NCBI GenBank assembly: GCA_015956445.1
Contig: WIUZ02000014.1
Span: 744,001-808,000 of the forward strand
DNA from: Thelephora terrestris
Lineage: Eukaryota; Basidiomycota; Agaricomycetes; Thelephorales; Thelephoraceae
DNA length: 64,000 nucleotides
Reading direction: 5' to 3'
The stretch's first letter is position 1. Each line of letters begins with the position of its first letter. Below are positions 55,567-64,000 of this stretch, piece after piece. The notes under the pieces were generated by a model, which was given only the letters and a program-made list of their open reading frames with translations, made no database searches and had not been told where the DNA came from. The position numbers and the translations under genes are program-made.

Positions 55567-58483
55567 ATGGACGACACTGACGAATCTGGGTTTCCTCCGA
55601 CAATACGTCCTAATGCATGTACGTGTCTCCGGTCTGCCTCCTTTGTTATCCTCAAAGTCTGACGCCAGCATTCAGTAGAGGAGAATGTCATCAAGATACT
55701 CCTCGCCACAGACAACCACGTTGGGTATCTAGAGCGTGACCCCATCCGCGGCCAGGATTCTATAAACACGTTCAAAGAGATCCTAGAGCTTGCTGTCAAG
55801 CATGAGGTACGCATACACTCACAGCGCCCTTCCGTGTATCTGCCGTATCGCCCTTTCCTGATGACTTTGCGGACCCGGTCTAGGTTGACTTGGTTCTCCT
55901 TGGAGGGGATTTGTTCCATGACAATCGACCTTCGAGAGATACTCTGTATCAGGTCATGTCGCTTCTACGAGAATATTGTTTAGGTGACCGACCAATTCAA
56001 ATCGAGCTGCTGAGTGATCCAAACGAGGGCAAAGTTCCTAATACATCGTGAGTCGCCCACCACTTTTCACCGGACGGTTTGCCAACGTTGAATGCGAATT
56101 CAAAGCTTCCCCGCGATCAACTACGAAGACCCCAACCTCAACATCTCCCTGCCCGTGTTCTCGATTCACGGCAATCACGACGACCCACAGGGTGCCGGGG
56201 CTGTAAGTTTGTTTCCTATCAATGCGGTCCCGTCCGACTGACCCAACACCAACCCAAAGGCCGGTGCCCTCGGAGCCCTTGATTTGCTCTCGGTCAGCGG
56301 TCTGATAAACTACATGGGTAAATTCGACTTGCCCTACTCTGACTCTGAAGCGAAAGAAGAAGGAATTGCCGTGAGGCCCGTACTATTGCAGAAAGGCACC
56401 ACCCGACTTGCCATGTATGGCATCGGAAACGTGAAAGACCAACGGATGCACTTTGAACTACGAAGCAACCGAGTCCGGATGTACATGCCTAAAGATAGGG
56501 ACGATTGGTTCAACATCTTGGTCGTCCACCAAAACAGGTAGGTCCTCTCTATTCAAAGCTGAAGTTAAAATCTTAGCCTGCCCAAGGGTAAATCACGGAC
56601 CTCAGAAGTCTGTCCCAGAAGGAATGTTCGACGATAGCGTTGATTTGGTTGTGTGGGGTCACGAACACGACTGTCGAATCATTCCCGAGACCGTCCCCGG
56701 AAAAAAATACCGGATAACCCAGCCTGGATCCTCTGTAGCCACCTCATTGGCCGATGGAGAGTCTTTGGAAAAGTGCGTGTACCTTTCGGCCCCGTGCTCT
56801 CTCTGACAAACGTTTCTCAAGGCATGTTGCTCTCATCCACGTGCATGGAAAGGAATACTCCCTGAAACCACTTCCTCTGCGAACAGCCCGACCGTTCGTC
56901 CTTGAAGAGGTCGTGTTGTCGGAGGTCGCTGAAGAGGAAGGATTCGAACTCGAGGATCAAATGGAAATCGCCAAGTATCTCAGATCGCGGGTAACTCTCG
57001 CTCCTTCCGCAAACTCTTGAAAGGCTGTCTGCTGACGACGGGATTAGGTCAACGCACTGATTGAGAAGGCGAACGCTTCGTGGGACGAAAGAAACACAGA
57101 GGCGTTTAGGCGAGGCGAGGCCGAGCTCCCCCAAATGTTGCCGTTGATCCGGCTCAAGGTGAATATATCGGAACATCTGATTCAGAGCCTATCTTACGCC
57201 GCGGTGACTAAGACTACGCATAGGTTGATACGACTGGCGTAAACTCGCTGTCAAATCCCATTCGTTTTGGGCAAGAGTTCCAGGGCAAGATCGCAAACCC
57301 TCGAGACGTCCTTGTGTTTCACAGAGCCAAGAAGGCCGCTAGCAGGTCCAAGGTCGTTGTGGAACAACCCGAGCTGTCGATCGATGATCCAGAATTGACC
57401 CTTGCCGAGAAGATTTCTAAACTCAGGGTGCAAACGCTAGTGCGTGAATTTTTGGGTGCTCAAGAATTGCAGTTGCTCGGCGAGGTAGCGATGTCTTCGG
57501 CCATCGAAACTTTTGTGGAGAAGGACGACACCCATGCGATTCAGAAGTAGCCTGCGTTTCTCGTTTGTTGATGGACGAGTCTCACGCAACTTTCCCCAGT
57601 CATGTTGCGAGCTCGCTCAAGAAAATGGTAAAGAACGTCCAGATTACCGGAGAGTCTATCGACGAGGACGATCTGGACGAAGCGGTAGGGTTGGATCTCG
57701 TGATGGAAACTTGTTCGCTTTGCTCACTTCTTGAAGGTCGCCAGGGCTCGCGAACAACACGAAAAGGAATCCACAGAGGCACCAAAGAAGGAGGTACACC
57801 TCTGCATCACCGAGACTCACGCGACGGGCACTGAACTTGATCTAGAGCAAAGGCAAGAACAAAGCCAGGGATGACGATGAGGGCAGCGTGGACTCTATGG
57901 AAGTGGACGTCGACATACAGGGCTCTGACTTTGAGGAGGAAGAGGAGGCGCCACTTCTAAAACCAAAAAGGGCGACGACCTCTCGAACAACCACCGCCAA
58001 GGGGAAGAAAAAGGCACAAAAATCCGACTCCGAGGACTATGAGGAGGAGGAGGAGGAGGAGCCTGCACCAAAGAAGAAGACCACCACCAGGGCGAAGAAG
58101 GAACCGGCGAAGAAAGCTCCTGCGCCAAAGAAACCTCCAGCAAGAGGTGGTCGTTCGAAGAGGGCTGTGGTACGCTGAGCACATCCTCATCCCTCGTTCC
58201 CGCTCATTGTTACCGCAGGAGGAGGAATCCGAAGATGAGGAAGAAATCATCGAAATTGAACCGCCCAAGAAAAAGGGTCGCACTGCAGTGCTTAGGTATA
58301 GTCCTTCAGTCCATCCCAGCTGTACCGCTCGTCCGGCATCTAAATTTCATTTTCTCTCCCAGTCAACCGGTAACGACAACAAAGAAGACACCGGCTAAGA
58401 AGGCCCCCGCTAGTGGGACCAAACAGGGAACCTTGAGCTTCGCCCCATCAGGCCGCAAACCGAGAGGCGCAGCCAGAGATTGA
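55567..58483 (+). CDS. MRE11: Double-strand break repair nuclease MRE11
   Basis: ATG at 55567 ([20 protein letters not shown]). The phosphoesterase motifs are all present: [40 protein letters not shown] with VNHGP, and LVVWGHEHD. Then come the capping domain ([20 protein letters not shown]), [14 protein letters not shown] and AKKAASRSK. Around fourteen exons join in frame to a Lys/Glu-rich tail ([20 protein letters not shown]) ending [19 protein letters not shown]. With Rad50 and Nbs1/Xrs2 it senses and processes DNA ends. The catalytic set is complete, so the gene looks functional. Confidence 0.93.
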
Positions 58484-61049
58484 GGGAGATCTCTGGTCGG
58501 TGATTAGACTTTCCCACCCGCACGGACGCGCATATCTTACGGTTCTTTGTCGCGCGTTGGATAACGTTTTACGTTCCTGACTGTATTGCGTTCGTAAGGG
58601 TCTCAGACGAGATGATTGACGCTTTCGTCGCCGGTGTATAGATCCCCCTCTTCTGATGCTCCCTTCCTCAATAGACGCCTGGTCCGGTCCCACCCACGGA
58701 ATTGTCATTTTTCCTTTGTGTTCTTCCGCAACTGTTCCCTGTTTTGTGAACGCTTACACCTCATTGAATTTCAATGATTGGGACGCGAATCAGGCTGTCA
58801 AACTTTTCACATGAACCCGAGCACGCGAGATCGGCGTTCAAAAGCTTCTCCAGAGTGACCGTCGCACTGCGCTCACCCACACACACTCGCGGTCATAAAC
58901 ATTTGCGCATTTTTTGACGCTGAGTGTCAAATTTGAGATCTCCAGGGGATTGGTGAGAAGACCGCGGTCTGGACACATGAGCCTGTTCAGTCTGCTGGAA
59001 GACGTAAAAGAAACAGGTGGCTGTCCCAACCGAAGGCTGGTACGTTTACGACCACACGGTCCGATGGTCACGTCGAGTCCCGTTCACACCCTCCGTTCAA
59101 GATCGAGGGTGACTCTTCCGGCCACCTCTCGGCGTGCATTATCCGTGTTGGGCGTAATCCTAAACGGTACCGTCATCATCGCCCATCATCACCCTCTCGT
59201 CGAATCTGGAAATGACCGTGCTGACCGGAAGTGGGTGAAAGTCAGCGCGCTCCCCGGTCTTTCCGTTACATTCAACCTTCAGGCCTTCCGGCTCCGCACC
59301 CGAACAGCTTTCCGGAGGGGTTGACTCCGTTTTAGCTTGGATTTTTCAGGCCATGGGCCGGCTTCCGAAGTCAGTGGGAGTTTTTCTCTCCTCTGTGCGA
59401 AGTCCATGCCACGCTAACGCTGAAGAAGGTGCTGAGCTTTACTGAATGGTCACCGGCCTGCACCTCCGCTTCACTCCGCCAATATCGATCTCTCCCAAAC
59501 GACCTCATCCACGTGCTGACTGTGTTTTCGGGCCTTTCCAACAGTCGAGATGCACATGGCACCCTGAAGACCCACCTTCCCCACCCCCAGTCTCATCCTC
59601 GAGTTTAGCCAAAACCCCGGTCTTCAAGGAGGCTTATTAGCCTTTAGGCTCACCGTGCCGATCTTCCGATAAGCTTCCTCCGGATCTTTACTTGCACTGA
59701 TCCAAACACACCGCCACCCAACGGAATGCGACCATAGTTTCAGTGGAGTGATGGGCTTCTCCACAGCGTGTGCCTTGGGTCCGCCTTCGACTCCCCCGCC
59801 AGACACCCACCGGAACAAACGCTCCGAAGCGGTCGATCACCGCTGCTGAACGCCAATACCCGTCGATCCTTCAAACACGGAAGACATACGATAACATGTA
59901 TGTGCCGGTTAGCTCGGGGTGCTTATGGAATACCTTATCTTCCGTCTACTGAGTAGGGTCAACGACAATTTTTGCGACTACGTTCTGATAGCGCAACATC
60001 GGGTACCGCAGCGGAAATCGGAGGGCCGCAAGTGTACCTCATCTGCAACGACACCGGACGACTCGAACCGTCTCTCACCCAAATTCAAGGTCAAACAGGA
60101 GCAGTTCGCCGATTTTATGATGAACTGTTCGGTCCTCGTGCTGCGAACGTGGAGACCGATAATCGGCTCCATCCCTCGTTTCGTACGCTTGTCAAACTAT
60201 CTTTAGCCAAATCGGTAACCCCACGTCGACTAGCTGATTGCCAAGGGATCTACGAGAGGAATGAAATGCAGGCCGTAAATCCGTAGTAATCGGAACATGA
60301 TGGGCTGTGGAGACAGGATAACTCACAAAGCAGGGCAAGCCCGGTAACCGGTAACCCCCGGATGCGGTGAGCATCGTGTTGCTCTCAGGTGTTCTCCCGT
60401 TAGCCCTTCCTAATCTCGTTCTTGTTACCCATGAAGGAGATTAGAGAACCAGATACCCACGATTCAGAGCCTTGTGCAAGTTGTAACAGTTGTTCCATCA
60501 GAAGATTTTCGCCAACGGAGGCAGACTCCAAATGGGGTAGAGCCCTGCGGTGGATCCGCGAGAGCGCCACCGGTTTTCGCCTTTTTGATGATCGCGAGGG
60601 GTACGCCATACAGTTCAGATTCTGGAAGGGAAGCTGACGTCGTAGAGGGAAAGAAAATGGGAGGTGCTCCTTGGCGAAGGTGGAAAGAAGCTAGAATGAA
60701 TATATTGAATACAAGACAGAGCCAACAGATTTCTCGGAAAAGAGGGGATCTGAAAAATGCAACTCTCCCGCTGTGGACAGATCAGTCGAGCAGGGAAGCA
60801 GTGAACGCTCTCAAAAATACAAGTTCCGCCCTCCGCAGACTATACGACGGCTCGTGGTCATATGCATTGTCGGTCAGCGTGCTGCAATCAGAAATCGACA
60901 GTACTGAACGACCTACACGACGGGCGGAGTCAGGGATCATGGACGCTTTGATTTCGAGGTTACTGAGATCGCGAATCCTCCTCCTCTTCTTCATCTCTGT
61001 GTCGTTACAAAAGTTCTTGCAAATCTGTGTTCAGAACCCACCTCCGCTT
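58484..61049. other. Unresolved region with coding-like stretches on both strands
   Basis: I could not build a gene here. On the plus strand, 59380-59590 reads like protein (LTLKKVLSFTEW, SLPNDLIHVLTVFSGLSN), and 59970-60215 does too (AEIGGPQVYLICNDTGRLEP, FYDELFGPRAANVETDNRLH). On the minus strand 59818-59680 also reads like protein (KPITPLKLWSHSVGWRCVWI). About 60640-60460 on the minus strand could be the end of another (SELYGVPLAIIKKAKTGGAL). No family was recognised. These may be exons of one or two lineage-specific genes or relics. Confidence 0.3.
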
Positions 61050-61521
61050 TCTATTCACGGCCGCACATCTCATTGTCAAATCTGGGGGGTCTCGGCGGGC
61101 GTGTCTCACGCGGATCCTCTCGAATCGCACTCGTGTTCCCTTGATCGACGCCTTCGCTTCGAGGGATATGGGAACTTGTAATCCTCACACTTCGGTGAAC
61201 ACTTCTCAAAGCCTTGGGAAGGACTGTCGGCGGTGTTTACAAATTGGAAGATACGCCCAATCTCTCGAGTCGTGGCCGCCATTACTACCTTGCCTTCCAC
61301 ATACCGATGGAGCCACTGTCCCTTCCCAGATTCGCGTCTACCTCCTGCGTTCGTCCCGCAATCAACACTCTTGCGATCCTCTCCTCTCTACCTGACGAGC
61401 TTTCCTCACCTTGTTGGGCTTCGCTCTCTTCCCGTAATCGGGCATGGATCTGCATTTGCAGGGGGTCGAGTGCTTCTGGTTCGATTTTGACAGCGCCTGA
61501 TTCCGTCGCCGCCTCGGGCAT
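61050..61521 (-). CDS. Small hypothetical protein, acidic/Arg-rich
   Basis: ATG at 61521 gives MPEAATESGAVKIEPEALDP, then LQMQIHARLREESEAQQGEE and REERIARVLIAGRTQEV. A putative intron of about 100 nt leads from GMWKA to RITSSHIPRSEGVDQGNTSA and the end RPPRFDNEMCGRE. Splice sites are GT-AG, and the joined frame has natural composition. I do not recognise a family. The start and intron are not certain. Confidence 0.4.
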
Positions 61522-61730
61522 AACATTTCCGTTTGGAAATTAGAGTCGTTTCGTGAGCCTCTACATAATCTAGCTTCTATCCATCCACTCGCAACAACGA
61601 ACTCTGCGAGATTGAGTTGCAGCGATCCAGACTCGCGTGGGTGTATCCGAACCTAAACTTTTGGGGCACCGGCTGCGATATAAGTTGGTGGTCGTCGATG
61701 TCGCAATACGACCGATTTGCTCTCGTGACG

Positions 61731-62678
61731 ATGCCCGCACAACCCATATGCAATCTCTCAGTCCAACGACATGACGGGAACTCCCGCTTTGCCATTCACA
61801 ATCGCTTGGACGGTCTCCCTGAGCTGGGGGATTCATCGCTGATACGGGGTAATGCACCGGCTAGCACCAAACGACTACTAAAGAACGTTTTCGACGCATA
61901 CGGCGTCGGTAAAGAAGGCTGCTTCGCCAGCTTTGTCGGCCAGTCCGTTCGCCTTGTCGAAGTCAACGCAAAGGGTTACTATCAGCCCTTGGAACCGGTC
62001 GGACCCAAGGAAGCGAGCACGGTCGCAGAAGTCGCCGTCTCTCCAGGTACGCCCTCGACGGATAACGGGACCCGCAGCTCACTTACCTTTGCGGGCAGAG
62101 ATGCTTAACGGAGCCGGAATCCTACATGGCGGATGTATTGCCTATCTGATCGACATGTGAGCACACCACCTGTCAATCACACCTTGGCGATGGACCGTGA
62201 ACGGGATTTACGTTTGAAAAAAAGCTGTGGCAGCACTCCCCTCGTCGTACTCGGTCACGTCCTGGGAAAGAACGGGCTTGGAGTCACCCAAAACATGAAC
62301 GTATCCTATCACGCCCCGGTCTCCCTGTCAGTTCTTTCCCTGCTCTCGTACCTATTCCTCTTTCTCACGTCTCGCCTTTTACGCCCTGGATGGTGCAATC
62401 TTTGATTGACGTCTGCCCTTCGCACCCTCGTAATCTTCCTTTTCCAGAGGGGCCACCATCGAGATCGTCAGCCACTCGGTCACGATGGGCTCCAGAGTCA
62501 TGAGCTCACGGTGCGAAGTAAGCCAGTCGTATACCCCAACCGAACGCCACCACTCATCCCACCGCGCGGTTTCCTCCATCAGATCATCGAGAAAACCTCA
62601 GGCCGTATCGTCGCCTCCGCCACCGTCACCAAAATGCAACCACGGGAAGGTCTTTCGATGCAAAAGGTTAGGTTGTGA
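61731..62678 (+). CDS. Hotdog-fold acyl-CoA thioesterase (PaaI/ACOT13-like)
   Basis: Exons 61731-62046, 62099-62156, 62225-62326, 62448-62517 and 62583-62678 give 213 residues in frame. After a leader (MPAQPICNLSVQRHDGNSRF) the core reads EMLNGAGILHGGCIAYLIDI, GLGVTQNMNVSYHAPVSLGA, TIEIVSHSVTMGSRVMSSRC and IIEKTSGRIVASATVTKMQP. The N-x2-G-x2-HGG helix motif is the signature of 4HBT thioesterases, which hydrolyse acyl-CoA or aryl-CoA esters. The natural substrate and location are unknown. Confidence 0.85.
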
Positions 62679-63327
62679 TCCGTACGTTACGGGTTTCCGA
62701 AAGCATGGTGCTGGAAAATACACCTTGCGCGTTTTTTTTTCTCAGCCTCGCCCCCCTTACGTTCTCTACACTCGTCGGCGCTGCATGTGGCATAGCCCAG
62801 GTTCCGATTCTGCGCCTGTTTTTTTTTCTTTTTGCGGTATCGTAAGGAATTATCGTCGAGTTTAGAACAGTTACGAGAACAGATGGACGTTTGAACGGTT
62901 CCACGAACCCTTACACATCCACCCTCCCAATGATCTACTACGATATAACTCATCCCACGCGTTCCACGACTTTGGCCTTCCCCTCTTTATCGTTACGAAA
63001 AAGGGTGTAAGAGACCACAGCCCCCCTCCGCATTTGAAATTATATCGACAACTGCCCGCGAGTGGGACAGCGGAAGAAAAACCCCCGTTTCGCTTGTTCA
63101 ACGAAACTTGCCTAAAGTTCGTTCTTCCCAACGCCTCCACTTTAACGCCATGGGTGCGGGAGGGCTGCTAGGCTCGTGGGAACGACCGCCGGAGGCACAT
63201 CACGAGCAAAATGTCTGTACGCCGGAGAGTTCGGTACAAATCATCCACCGATAGATGGGGCCCCTAGCTAACCAAAATCTAAGCGTTACAAAAGGAACCG
63301 TATACGAGCCCCTCCCCCCCCCCTCGC
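62679..63327. other. Convergent intergenic, no gene seen
   Basis: Contains T-runs at 62733-62740 and 62820-62831 on the plus strand. Nothing coding that I can support. Confidence 0.35.
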
Positions 63328-63897
63328 TTAGCCGTGTGTGGGAAGAATGGAGAACCACAACGGATAGGAGAGGGGCTTGTAAGCGAAAGTGCCGACCGAA
63401 TGAATTAAATTGGGGCGCACACCGTTCGGGGTTGTTTCGAAACAACGCCGACCAGGGCCTTGGCAAAGTTGCGATAGGGTCCTCTCGATATAACCCCCCT
63501 CGTAACAAGCGAAGAAAGGGTCATGGGGGTCAAGTTCAAACGGATACGGCCGTGAATGGGCTTGCGCATCCTGGGTTTGTCAATACACACACACACACAC
63601 ACCACGCTGAGGACCGGCGGAGCAGTTCGGCCCCCACCTCTCCGTGGAATGAATTCCCTCTGGTGGAATCAAACCTCGGACGGACGCTTTTCTCAATTGT
63701 TCAACAGTCTCCTGGGTGTCGTCTTCCATTAGTAAACCCAGACGCCTCCAGGGCCGCTCGTCCGGAGGTAATTGTCGGACGCTGTGAGTTCTATACATTT
63801 TCGAGGATAGGTCCGAGGGGGGAGCGTACGGCAAGCCCGCCGCAGGGGACAACAAAGGCAACGCTTCAATATCGTCAATTGTCAATATCCTGGCCAT
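63328..63897 (-). CDS. Hypothetical protein, 141 residues, splice donor in a (GT)n repeat
   Basis: ATG at 63897 after a poly-T tract gives MARILTIDDIEALPLLSPAA, then MYRTHSVRQLPPDERPWRRL and EQLRKASVRGLIPPEGIHS. The modelled intron (63602-63459) begins inside a GT repeat and joins GPQR to GPGRRCFETTPNGVRPNLIH, ending FSILPTHG. Total coding is 426 nt, in frame. No family recognised. It may instead be a chance frame, so confidence is low. Confidence 0.4.
63585..63602. repeat. (AC)9 microsatellite
   Basis: Eighteen bases of AC repeat on the plus strand, at the proposed 5' splice site of the minus-strand hypothetical gene. Confidence 0.95.
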
Positions 63898-64000
63898 ATC
63901 GAAAAAAAAAAAAAACTCTGCGCAGCTCGAAGCATTGTCAAACTCGGCCGATGCTCCTAAACATTTAAGCGTATTCCAAGAACACCGTCGCTTTGACGCT

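Noticed and set aside
60474-61181. 235-residue plus-strand open frame
   Set aside because: Composition is unnatural, with no motif, and it overlaps a more protein-like minus frame at its 3' end; left as unresolved region.
63255-63968. 237-residue plus-strand open frame at the right edge
   Set aside because: It reads through the AC repeat and a poly-A tract and is opposite a better minus-strand frame.

Overview
This is nuclear DNA of a filamentous basidiomycete, most likely an Agaricomycete. Nearly every gene is cut by many short introns of about 45-65 nt with GT-AG (a few GC-AG) borders, and both tRNA genes carry small introns. The window has a decayed DUF6535 gene and coiled-coil AIG1-like GTPases, families that I recall as expanded in mushroom-forming fungi. 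No contig end, rDNA, CRISPR array or plasmid feature was seen.

Left part (1-12 kb) is gene-family and relic-rich: three related AIG1/IMAP-like GTPases (one cut by the window edge), a SZRD1-like SUZ protein, a SUV39/Clr4-type SET methyltransferase, and two decayed host genes (the C-terminal half of a SEY1-like ER-fusion GTPase and a glutaminyl-cyclase-like M28 gene). A dispersed repeat of about 100 bp links the SEY1 relic with the RRP9 upstream region.

12-26 kb: RRP9 (U3 snoRNP), alanine aminotransferase, a copper-fist regulator, a pair of related zinc-finger genes with a probable LTR-element remnant between them, a perfect-looking 33-bp inverted repeat, a DUF4267 membrane protein, a DMAC1-like small mitochondrial protein and an F-box-like protein with a histidine tract.

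26-46 kb is mostly conserved housekeeping: ArfGAP (Age2/SMAP type), a broken DUF6535 gene, HMG-CoA lyase, Hikeshi/Opi10, mitochondrial enoyl-CoA hydratase, profilin, HET-C, SPT5, a C-terminally anchored septin-like GTPase, tRNA-Gly(GCC), OST4 (44 aa) and QCR8. HMG-CoA lyase and enoyl-CoA hydratase both serve branched-chain amino-acid and fatty-acid catabolism in mitochondria but are separated by Hikeshi and have no shared regulation visible here.

46-64 kb: SNF5 (chromatin remodelling), tRNA-Lys(CTT), a secreted protein with repeated Cys motifs and dibasic sites, a GDP-fucose-type nucleotide-sugar transporter, MRE11, a hotdog-fold thioesterase, two weakly supported small genes, and a stretch near 58.5-61 kb where coding-like segments occur on both strands that I could not resolve.

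I found no convincing wholly new system. The points most worth a second look are the three GTPase paralogues with three different membrane-anchor endings, the inverted repeat at 22.1 kb, the KR-delimited secreted repeat protein, the micro-exons, and the pseudogene cluster beside the SET gene.
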